From Bidens hawaiensis (taxonomy: Eukaryota; Streptophyta; Magnoliopsida; Asterales; Asteraceae): a stretch of 64,000 bases of DNA. The translations under genes and the position numbers were made by a program. Under the pieces are notes generated by a model, which was given only the letters and a program-made list of their open reading frames with translations, was not told where the DNA came from and did not search any database. Location of the stretch: contig JAIQDT010002063.1 of NCBI GenBank assembly GCA_021521415.1, positions 186,001 through 250,000 of the forward strand, in the 5' to 3' direction. This document shows positions 12,001-28,379 of this stretch, in pieces. The stretch's first letter is position 1. Each line of letters starts with the position of its first letter.

Positions 12001-12740
12001 CTTACCTTTGTTAGGGTACCAGAATTAAAAGGAAAAAAACAAAATGTCGCAGACCAATAAGGTGCCACAAAGCCAGCCCAATGGGGCTTTCCGGCACCAA
12101 AGTTGCCTTTTATACTTATTTGTAATTTTATAAATATATACATTTATAATTCATGTTTATTTTTACCAAAATTATCATATACCATCTTTATAACATGTTT
12201 AATTTTAATAAACTTACAGATATTTCCAACTAAATAAGTAAATAACTCAACCAATTTGTTTTAATTTCTTAACTGAACTAAATTTAATAAAACCTTAAAT
12301 ATCTGGTTTATACATATTTCTAGATTCAATAAAATTACCCACGATTTAAAATCCGATTGATCTATAAAATATATATTGTCTGGGCTTGCTAGATAGACCA
12401 ATACAAGATTTCAGAATCTCAAATATAACATTCGCAAAACAGGCTAGTCGAGTCAGGTGCAAATGGATCAAATATGATACGGGCCAACTTCAATATTTAT
12501 TTAAGCAGTTGTTAAAGTATCTGCATATGAAGTGTTGAACATAAGGCTTTGTCAAGTACACATGTGAAAACATGAGTGGCTAATGGGAGAAGTTTACAAT
12601 CAGATACTCTGCAAAATGTCAATGCCGAATTTTATTCAGACTAGTAATTATATAATATGGAGATTTCAAAGAGCATAGGAAATGACACTGCAACAAAAAC
12701 AAACCAGCTATATGCTATCTGTACGATTGTATTATAATGC
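9042..12740. other. Gene-free AT-rich intergenic region
   Basis: No gene is supported over about 3.7 kb. It contains a (CA)n tract (about 9906-9921). After that comes a segment rich in TTCGAAT motifs that ends GAACACCCCTA near 10093, which resembles one end of a MITE; I could not find its partner end. Around 11850-12070 a segment with GGTACCAGA repeated in varied form (three times) also looks transposon-derived. Similarity to the promoters of SCPL copies 2 and 3 begins near 12480. Confidence 0.45.
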
Positions 12741-12750
12741 GCGTGTATGC

Positions 12751-12760
12751 ATATATATAG
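12751..12760 (+). promoter_or_regulatory. TATA box of SCPL copy 1
   Basis: ATATATATAG lies about 40 bp upstream of the ATG at 12798, at the position matching the TATATATAAG of copy 2. Confidence 0.5.
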
Positions 12761-12764
12761 GTAG

Positions 12765-15166
<2,402 letters not shown>

Positions 15167-15414
15167 TAAAACTTATTAAGCTTCAATAAGTAATAAATAA
15201 TGAACTTGATTTAACCGTACTTCAAGTTCTGAAACTTGTTACCTGAGATGCAGATATTGTAATAGCTCAAATTTTTGTAATGGAGATCGAGCCCTCTATT
15301 TCTGAATTATGTAACTTGCTAGTTAATTAATAAACATATGCATATGAAATATAACAAAAAGAATTCCCATGTTGCACAGAAACATAAGTTCAATTTGTTA
15401 ATACGAATTTATAA

Positions 15415-15866
15415 GGCTTAACCGGTGTGGCTCCGGCGCCATCAGTGAAGGGTCCAACGTGGCAGCATCAACACGGAAGGGTCTTGAAGGAACACCGCCC
15501 CGCTCAAACCCCGTCAGTCGTCACGCATGACGGGGTGCGCCTTTCTTATTTTTTTTTTTCTTTTTGTTATGGAATAGTTGAAAGTTTGAAGGAATAAGGG
15601 GTTAATGATGATTGATGGATCTGGTCTGATTTTAGAGGTTTGAAGTTATATACTATTAGTCTATTATTTAACAATATCTAAATATCATTTTTGTTTTATA
15701 TTTGATAAAAACTATTAGTTTAAATATATAGATTGCATTAAACAAAAATTGAAAATGAAAAATGGAGAATGACCCATACCAGTGGTTGAATGGTGGAGGA
15801 AAAGCTAACATGATGCAGACATGACGAATGAGGTGGAATGGCTCAAATGAGCCATACCACTTAGCC
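15415..15866. mobile_element. Tourist-like (PIF/Harbinger) MITE
   Basis: A 452-bp insertion lies downstream of SCPL copy 1. It starts GGCTTAACCGGTGTGGCT and ends AGCCATACCACTTAGCC, an imperfect inverted repeat. It is flanked by TAA on both sides (15412-15414 and 15867-15869), the 3-bp duplication typical of PIF/Harbinger elements. It contains GC-rich stretches near both ends and an A/T-rich centre with no coding capacity. It is absent from the equivalent place in units B and C. Confidence 0.78.
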
Positions 15867-15948
15867 TAAGTCGGAATCACAAACTACCCGATTACAGTTA
15901 ATTTAAAAATTAAATTTGACTAACGATACAGAAATTTATAAACAATAA

Positions 15949-16192
15949 GCTTCCTCAAGGTGCTATTCAATGAACATGAATTTGAGCAAAATACCTTTCT
16001 ACCAGTTGTTTACTTATTAATTGTGGACAATTAAAGCATCAAGAATGCTGTCAACCCATCTGTCAAGCACAAATGACAACTTGACACTAGCACGGTTATA
16101 GATCCTAATATTATATGAGATAGAAATTATACATTATTACCCTTGAAGAGTTGCAGGACACTTGGATAGGTGGTATACAATTCTCAAGCCCA
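15949..16192 (-). pseudogene. Duplicated UROS 3' end, fragment 1
   Basis: This matches the minus strand of the UROS gene. The last-exon homologue with its AG acceptor (ATGGGTTGACAGCATTCTTG on the minus strand) lies around 16036-16061. A piece of exon 8 lies at about 16140-16192, where [16 protein letters not shown] has decayed to GLRIVYHLSKCPATLQG. The 3'-flank homologue begins near 15949. Similarity ends at CAAGCCCAA, so upstream UROS exons are missing and no functional protein is possible. It lies antisense to, and downstream of, SCPL copy 1. Confidence 0.8.
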
Positions 16193-16924
16193 ATTTTTGT
16201 TGTACTATACTACTATTTCACGAAGAGTTGCAACTTGCAACGCTCCATACTGTCATGACGGTACGACCCCCTGCATATAGAAAATCATTTGAAATGTTTT
16301 AGATACGAAAATCCAACTTCGTTTTCACATGAAAGAATATCTTCGTTCTTTGCAGAAAAATTCCATATTATCCGATTACTAAGTTCCAATACACAACAAA
16401 TACTTTAATCTGATAGTGAAACATATACAAATTAGAAAGCCATCCAATTTTATAAAATGCAAAACCTACAGACACGACACCCTTTCAAATAGGCACCCTT
16501 TATGAAGAGTCACAGTGGCTCATTGGTAACCACCAACCAGGAGATTACAATTGAACTACCACCTTTTGACAACCAGAACTCGAAAGAACTAAATTTGTTT
16601 AGTATTTTGCAAAAAAAAATTCCAACACGGATCCGTGAGTGGAAACGGGTTCGGGTCTATCAACTTCTATATTTTTTAAGCAATTGCTAAGCATCCACAT
16701 GTGTTGAACATAATCCTTTGTCAAGTACACGTGTAAAAACACGAGGACACTGGGGAGAAGTTTACAATCACGTATTGCAAAATGTCAACGCTGAAGTTTA
16801 TCCAGACTCATAATTAAATAAAGGTGGAGATATCAAAGATCAGCACAACCAGCCTAGGAAATGACATTCCAACAAGAGCAAGCCAGCTAAATGGAATCTC
16901 TATGATGTCATACGTGTTTGTGTC

Positions 16925-16934
16925 TATATATAAG
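16925..16934 (+). promoter_or_regulatory. TATA box of SCPL copy 2
   Basis: TATATATAAG lies 41-50 bp upstream of the first ATG (16975). A transcript would start around 16955-16965, which leaves a very short leader if 16975 is used. Confidence 0.6.
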
Positions 16935-16974
16935 TAGATAGACACACATACATACACACAAAACACTTATAAAG

Positions 16975-19404
<2,430 letters not shown>

Positions 19405-19729
19405 TCTGGACACAAAGAATAAACTAGTTAAAGTTCAATAAATAATAAATGCTGGACTTGATTTAATTGCACTTCAAGTTCTTATGAGATGAAGAGGGTA
19501 CCAGTGGAAAGATGTGTGTTCGTTCCGAAACTTGTTATCACCTGAAATGTAGATTTTTTAACAGCTCAAATTCTTGCTATGAAAAATAACAAAAATATTC
19601 CATGATGCGCAGAAACATAAGTTCAGATTGCATTTGTTATTATTTTCCTTTACAATACGAGGCTATAAATCGAATCAAAACTACCTAATTACAGTTAATT
19701 AGAAAAATAATATGGAAAATTTACAAACA

Positions 19730-20083
19730 ATTACAAAAGTATGCTTCCTAAAGATGATCTTCGCTGAACTTAACTTGGAGCAATACTTTTCTGACACTAA
19801 TCGACTTCTAATGCTGTTGTCAGAGATGTTAATATACATTAACTCTCATAATAACATGTTGCCTCAAAAACAAGATGCTTCAAAGATTGGTTTTAGGCTT
19901 TCAAGAATTATTATGGACAAGTAGAGGATCAAGAATGCTGTCAACCCATTTGTCAAACACAAATGCATTATAACTTGACACTAGCACAGTTAAGAGTTCC
20001 TAAAATTATATGAGACAGAGATTATACATTATAACCCTTGAAGAGAGGGGTTGGATAGGTGTTACACACTTTTCAAGCCCAAT
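19730..20083 (-). pseudogene. Duplicated UROS 3' end, fragment 2
   Basis: This is a second copy of the UROS 3' flank (from about 19730), the last exon (homologue near 19921-19955 with intact AG acceptor) and the 3' part of exon 8 (about 20033-20083). It ends at the same CAAGCCCAA breakpoint as fragment 1. It is closer to the functional gene than fragment 1: the CCCTTGAAGAGAGGGGTT segment is intact. It lies antisense and downstream of SCPL copy 2. Confidence 0.82.
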
Positions 20084-20718
20084 GTACTCTTTCACGAATA
20101 GTTGCAACGTTTCATCCTACTCGTTCTAATGGTACAGCCCCCATATAAAAAATTATCAAATGGGAATGTTTTAGATACTGAAATCCAGCTCTGTTTTCCA
20201 CAGGAAAAACGTCTTCATTCTTTGTAGAAAATTTTCCATTTTATTCGATTACTGATATCATATACACATGAAATACTTTAATCTGACCGTGAAACGTTTA
20301 CAATTCACAAAGCTATCCAATTTGATTGAAATGCAAAACCTACAGGCACAACACCCTTTCAAATAGGCACCTTTAAGAAAAGTCACAATGGTTCATTGGT
20401 AACCACCAACCGGAAGGTTACAACCTTTTAAACCATCGCCTTTTGGCAACCACAACTCTCCATGGGACAAACCAAAAAGATACGCAAGCTTTGAACATAA
20501 GGCTTTGTCAAGTACACGTGTATAAACACAAGGAGGTCGGGGGAAAAGTTTACAATCAGATATTGCAAAAGGTCAATGCTGAATTTTATCAAGACTTGTA
20601 ATTAAATAAAGTGGAGATTTCAAAGAGTAGTACAATGAGCCTAAGAAATGACAGCAACAAGAGCAAGCCAGCTAAAAGAAATCTCTATGATAGTGTGTGT
20701 GTGTGTGTGTATAGATAG

Positions 20719-22918
<2,200 letters not shown>

Positions 22919-23449
22919 TTTGGACACAAACAATAAACTAATTAAACTTCAATAAATAATATATAATGACTTGATATAAACGCACTTCAAGTTCATATGA
23001 GATAAAGAGGGTACATGCGGAAAGATATGTGTTCAGAAGCTTGTTGCCTGAGATGCAGATTTTTAACAGCTCAAATTCTTGTAATGGAAATCTTCTCCAT
23101 TTATGTAACAAACTAGCTAAACAATAAACATACACATATGAAAATTAACAAAAAATTTCCATGATGTTGCATTTATTATTATTTTTCCTTTACAAGAACA
23201 TCAATACGAGACTAAGAATCAAAACTGCCTGATTACGGTTAATTTGAAAAATACAATGTTGATTTACAATATGAATTTTACAAACAATATAAAACTATGC
23301 ATCCTAAAGATGCTCCTCGCTGAACATTGATTGGAGCAAAACCTTTCTGCCACTTGTCTACTTCTCATGGTGCTATTAGAGATGCTTACAAACATCAGCT
23401 CTCATAATAACATGTTACCTCAAAAAACAAGATGCCCCAAAGATTGGTT

Positions 23450-26400
23450 TCAAGCCTTCAGGATTTGATTAGGTGCAAGTAAAGCATCAAGAATACTGTC
23501 AACCCATCTGTCAAACACAAATGTATCAAAACTTGACAGTAGCTCAAGTAGAGGTTTTAAAATGATATAAAACAAAAAATATAAATTATTACCCTTGAAG
23601 AGAGGGGTTAGATGGGTAGTATATATTTCTCAAGCCCAACTTTCTAGCAGCTGAAGCAGTTGTCTCACCGATGCATGCAATGGAACCATTCCAGTTATCT
23701 GGTTCAGGTAAAAGATTGACCCAAGCTCTGTTTGCAAGATTAAAATTTAAAATCTGTTTAAGCTGATATACAACTTTAACACACAAGAAAACATATCATC
23801 AGATAATGAAACAAACACATTACCGAATTGCAGAAGGTGATGCAACTGCAACTACAGAAGCAGAGAGTGCTTGCTGAAGAATCATTTGATCCACTTTTTG
23901 GACAGGTTCCTAAAACACATCGTAAAATCAGAACTAGAGTTGAACTGGTACACTTCAAAACCAACCAGCATTTAAGATATGTACCGTTGTGTATGTATTC
24001 AGTCTTGTGACAATAAAACCACGGTTAGAAAGGCCTTCCTCTGAAATAAACAACCCATGTTAAGCTTCTTTAAAAAGGAAAAGAATATGAAGAAAAAAAG
24101 TCTGTTGAGCTTTTACTCTATCTAATTCATATCTATTTGTACCGAATGATTTATAAAATTCCATTGTACCACTTTGCAATATGTTTAAATAACTTACGAA
24201 GACAAAAGCTATGAAAACAAAGCACATACCTATATCATTACTAGCTTTTGCAGACGCAGGATACAAAACTGTGTATTTTTCATTCCCGTGTTTTGGCAGC
24301 TCTAAAGCAAGAACCTTGCCAGTAGCTGCAAATGAAGGACATAAAGATAAACATCTTCCTAATATCCTCTACAGCTATTCTGATACATCTTTTAGTAGAT
24401 ATGTATACTAATTAAATACTTCTGAAATGTGAATATAAACTGAAGAAATGTATAGACACCTTTTGATGGAGTAAATGCAACATTAATTAAGTGCTTAGAC
24501 GAAGAAGCTTCATCAAATATGCTTGCTGTACCAGTTCCAACTACAGCTACCTTGACACTTGGGGTCCCAGCAGCTCTGAAATTGCATACGAAATAATAAC
24601 AAGTCAATTTAATGGCATATGTATTAACCAATAAAAGATGACTATCATAACCAAGTAACACCTATATCATATGTCATCCCAAACTTCTTGGTCTGGTCTT
24701 TATTAGAAAGCATGAAAAGTTTTTACTTTTTAGAAGTCTTGTATTGCATGTGATTTTTGGAATATAATCCTCCTTAAAGAAGGAGCTACAGTGGGACCTA
24801 CATGCTACAAGTGATTATTATAAAGAGAACCAAGAAGCTCAAGGATCTTTGACTTTCTGACACAGATAGCAACATGTAGTACATAATATTTATGACAGGT
24901 TACAAATTATATATCACTAAAGTGATCTTTATGTCCTATAATATTTAACAGTAATTTGAAATAATTAACAAATTGAATACAAGCTAGGACAGAGTGGAAA
25001 ACCATGAACAAAGTATATATTAAAAATAAAAAATGATAAAAAAGAACATTAATCAAAAGTCATGGATCTTATAAGTAAAGGATCAGCAGCCTAAACAACA
25101 CAAAATACAAACAATTAAACAAAAAAATGCATACTTAGTAGACAAGAGATTTTTCAACTTACTTCCAAGCTTGAAGAAACACTAGAGCTGCCTCGGGTGA
25201 AGTTATGATAATCCAATCAAAACTAGTTTCTGACATCCAAAAAACCATAAAAGATAAGACATAAATGGCATTGAAATAAATAGTCACAAGTTTAATCAAA
25301 AGAAAAATCTTCAATCATGCCAGAATCCAGATATGGTGACATGGTCACAATGTGCAAATCATGGGAATGATAATTTATCAACTGTAGAAGAAGAATAAGT
25401 TAACTCAAATCAAGAAGTTTGAGCTCACCACTCAATAGAGAAACAAGTTTTTCCAGATCAGGTAACTGTGTATGCTGAATTAGCGGAAGCTCCAAACTGT
25501 CAATCCCATGTTTTTCCTATTGAACACAAATGACTAATATAATGTCAAAAACTTTAAATGATCTAAAACAATAACTTCAAGGTTCTGCATTGGCATTCCA
25601 CATTGTCCTACACATTTTTCACATGTTTCTACAGTTTAGCAGGTCAAAAGATTGCAAGTTCATCATCAGTTGGTGCTAATACTTACATGAAGAAATTTTA
25701 AACTATAGCCTTCGGTCAAAATGGCAAAATTGTAAATTGTAATAACAAACAAATTCCAAATTTAACATAAAGATCAGCATTTACATGACAATGTTATGTA
25801 TGAATAGAAAACAAAGAAACCAAATTTACAAACACAGTTATAATGACCCATTATATTAAAAACTGTTCCTTTAATTATGCTTATGGAGATTGACAAACTT
25901 TGTAATTTGTTTTCTCAAGTTAAGATTAACGAAATGAATCTCATATTAAAAATAACATTTGTTCCTCTAGAAACCATGAATCACCAGTCAAATTCTCTCC
26001 ATTCATTGATATCTATCGGGTGAGCAATTACCAAACTGTCAACCGAAAATCGCTTATCAGTTTTTCGTGTACCCTCGGTTAACAGAACCATAGCATTCAT
26101 ATTTACATATAATTCTAGCTTTTATACCACCATTTCATGTACTTATAACTCAATTTCACGTACTTTATCCCGAAATTTGGTTTTGATTATTAACCGAATA
26201 TAACCAAACCGAAATTAACCGACACCGATTGATTAAAAAACTATATTAACCAATGACTTCGGTTTCGGTAGAGGCTGATAACCGAACCTGAACCTAAAAC
26301 TGACAAACTAACCTAAACAGTTAGCCAAAAACCGATTGGTTGAGTTTCAGTTGAGACTAATAACCTAACCGTACCGTGCACACTCCTAAATTATGCATCA

Positions 26401-26706
26401 GTAAATAAATAATTACACCAAATTATCGTCATGTAAGCTAATGATAACAACAAATATAATAATAATAATAATAATAATAGAGAATTCAAACAAAATGCAT
26501 AATAAATTGAGGCAGAAATTTACAAGAGCAGTGATGAGTTTATCGTTTTTGCCGCGTTCTCTCGTAACAACTCGCCGATTCGAAGACGAATTATCCGAAT
26601 AAGAAGCTCGGAGTTTGAATGTTTGAAGGAAATATGGCCGCCGGTGATCGTGCGACGGCGACGGCGGCGTTGGATGAGAGAGAGTGGTGGTAGAGAGAGA
26701 AAGCAT
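23450..26706 (-). CDS. UROS: Uroporphyrinogen-III synthase, chloroplastic (nine exons)
   Basis: Exons on the minus strand: 26706-26524, 25516-25429, 25229-25163, 24575-24460, 24325-24230, 24040-23985, 23909-23824, 23727-23593 and 23507-23450. All junctions are GT-AG, phases match, and the total is 294 residues. The enzyme cyclises hydroxymethylbilane to uroporphyrinogen III in the plastid, a shared step toward haem, chlorophyll and sirohaem. The first ~45 residues are Ser/Thr/Pro-rich and transit-peptide-like. The mature protein shows [79 protein letters not shown] and [15 protein letters not shown], all typical of plant HemD-type synthases. The gene converges on SCPL copy 3. Its 3' end was copied twice by the neighbouring tandem duplication. 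Intron 1 (1 kb) contains CGGTT/AACCG-rich MITE-like sequence at about 26020-26390. Confidence 0.93.
26457..26479. repeat. (AAT)n microsatellite in UROS intron 1
   Basis: A short run of AAT/ATA trinucleotides lies about 45 bp downstream of the exon 1 donor site of UROS. Confidence 0.8.
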
Positions 26707-26883
26707 ATTGTTGTGGTGTTGGGGTATGGGGGGTAACGTGTTCCCTGGTTATTCATTTCAGACCAACCAGTTGTTCAAAGCTTAAACTTTTTAGTGTTCT
26801 CCCTCTTTTGCACCTTGTACTTTCTTCTTTTTCAAATAGTATTCTTTCGCTATATTAGACCATGTGTAGTCGTAAAGCTCCAC

Positions 26884-26997
26884 ATCCAGGGGTTATGCGC
26901 CACGTGACGCCCAGTCAGAGTTATGGTTTTGTACAAAAACAGGCTGTAGTCATAACTCTCCACATCCAGGGGTTATGCGCCACGTGGCGCCCAGTCA
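26884..26997. repeat. Tandem subterminal duplication in the Harbinger-like element
   Basis: CTCCACATCCAGGGGTTATG followed by CGCCACGTG and CGCCCAGTCA occurs twice, about 69 bp apart (from near 26878 and 26947). The second copy is preceded by GGCTGTAGTCATAA, which resembles the element's own terminus GTGTAGTCGTAA. It could be an internal duplication of the terminal region. Confidence 0.75.
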
Positions 26998-27089
26998 CTT
27001 TTACACTTTTTGTTTTTTTTTAATTTTTAATAAATAATCAAATAACAATAATATTTTATTAAATAAATATTACAAGAAAATAAAAAAAA

Positions 27090-27302
27090 CTATTCGTCGT
27101 TGTTGTCGTCGTCGTCTTCGCCCTCTTCATCGTCGTCCTCGTCCTCCTCATCGTCCTCATCGTCGTCGTTGTCTTCATCATCGTCTTCATTGTTGCCCTC
27201 GTTTTGATCATCGTTTTCACCAGGCAGAGGCCGATACATCCAAAGATGTTGGACCAAATCCAACATAAATTGTATATATAAAACGCTTGCAAAATTGACC
27301 AA
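27090..27302 (-). pseudogene. Probable C-terminal remnant of a PIF/Harbinger transposase with acidic tail
   Basis: The minus-strand frame reads FMLDLVQHLWMYRPLPGEND and then an almost uninterrupted run of Asp/Glu to a TAG at 27090. Plant Harbinger (ALP1-like) transposases often end with a DLVEHLW-like helix after their DDE domain, which is the basis for the call. No catalytic residues remain. The acidic tract is encoded by GAC/GAT/GAG repeats, so part of its length may reflect repeat expansion. Confidence 0.45.
27270..27298. repeat. Border repeat, left copy
   Basis: TGTATATATAAAACGCTTGC followed by AAAATTGAC lies directly left of the MORF segment. It is nearly identical to 40117-40143 on the right. 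On the minus strand it encodes the VNFASVLYI stretch leading into the transposase-like tail. Confidence 0.85.
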
Positions 27303-27420
27303 TATATCAGCCCAAATATGAAGTCCAAGTCAAGTCATGGTACAATTAAAATATCAGTAGTTTCTTTCTTTATTTCTTCATCACCCTTATCATTTTCATT
27401 TCATTCATACACATAATCCA
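27299..27420 (+). promoter_or_regulatory. Captured 5' flank / leader of the MORF-like fragment
   Basis: This lies between the 27-bp border repeat and the ATG at 27421. It is pyrimidine-rich toward the start codon (TTTCTTTCTTTATTTCTTCATC and similar), like a plant 5' leader. It may include promoter sequence captured together with the coding part; I see no unambiguous TATA box within it. Confidence 0.4.
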
Positions 27421-27497
27421 ATGGCTACTCTCAATTTCTCCCTCATCTTTAAAACCCTAACCCCCAAATCCACAAAACCCACCTCAATCTCAAAATC

Positions 27498-27905
27498 TGT
27501 TGGTGCATAATGTCAGTAGTTCATAGTCTATTGTCTGTAATCCAGTCTGTAATGTTAATTGTGTTTTATTTATGTTTAAGCGAAGTTACTGACAAGTTCG
27601 CTTATCAGGCGAACTTGTTAGTCAAGCGAAGTTGTCGTGTATTTATACGCTAGGTCACGGCTTGTTTAGAGTTGTTGAAGGTAATCGTATACAGACGTGT
27701 GTGAGTCGAGAGACGTGAGAACCAGAAAGTATTGAGTCTGTATTCAGTGATTATATCACGTGTTTCGGTTATAATATAACGTGTGTTCGTTTATTCGTAT
27801 CGTGTGTTTGTTTGATTCGTGTTCTACGCTCGTAACAACCTACGCAGGGATTCCGCACCTGTGTAGATTGAGATATCCCGTGCAGATCCATCCAGGGAAC
27901 CTACA
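27498..27905 (+). repeat. Copia 5' LTR
   Basis: This is 408 bp. It contains TATTTATA at 27640-27647 as a likely TATA element. Compared with the 3' LTR it lacks 35 bp between two GCGAAGTT copies. Other differences are about eight single-base substitutions counted by eye. Confidence 0.93.
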
Positions 27906-27906
27906 A

Positions 27907-27920
27907 TTGGTATCAAAGCT
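27907..27920 (+). other. Copia primer-binding site
   Basis: TTGGTATCAAAGCT begins two bases after the LTR. It resembles the initiator tRNA-Met-complementary TGGTATCAGAGC common in plant Copia elements, with one mismatch. Confidence 0.75.
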
Positions 27921-28379
27921 ATTGCTCAATTGTGTGGTTCGGGATATTCACGCGGGTGTAGAAATCGTCCCGTTTCGACTATTCGCGGGACGTGTTTTCT
28001 GTGTTTTTGTGTCATTCTTACCTCCTACCATCGTATTCAACCCTTTACACCGTCAAAAACCTCGAAAAACCCAGAAATCAGATCTGCAGAAACTTCGTGT
28101 TCATCAGGCGAAGTTGCCGTCACTGTTCGTAGGGTTTCGGCGAAGATATAAGGTTAAGCGAAGTTATCCACAACTTCGCCTACCTTCTCAAGTTCGCCTA
28201 ACTCAAGCGAAGTTCTCTACAACTCCGCCTACCTCCTAAGTTCGCTTACCTCAAGCGAAGTTAAGAATCAGCGAAGTTCTTCAGCGAAGTTAAGACTTAA
28301 GCGAAGTTATCCGTAACTTCGCCTACAGTACTTTTCAGAAGAAATTTTTTTTTTCCGGGTTTCTTAGTTTTTGAGAAAG
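27921..28379 (+). repeat. Copia leader with GCGAAGTT / AACTTCGC repeat cluster
   Basis: Between about 28085 and 28330 the octamer GCGAAGTT occurs seven times and AACTTCGC twice, with near variants (AAGTTCGCCT, AACTCCGCCT) among them. Two inverted pairs can form short hairpins with six-base loops (28156-28181 and 28299-28323). No long ORF is present. The same motifs recur in the LTRs and before the third ORF. Confidence 0.85.

Noticed and set aside
26020..26390. CGGTT/AACCG-rich block in UROS intron 1 as a hAT MITE
   Set aside because: The right end ACACTCCTA looks typical, but the left end and duplication do not match well enough to delimit it.
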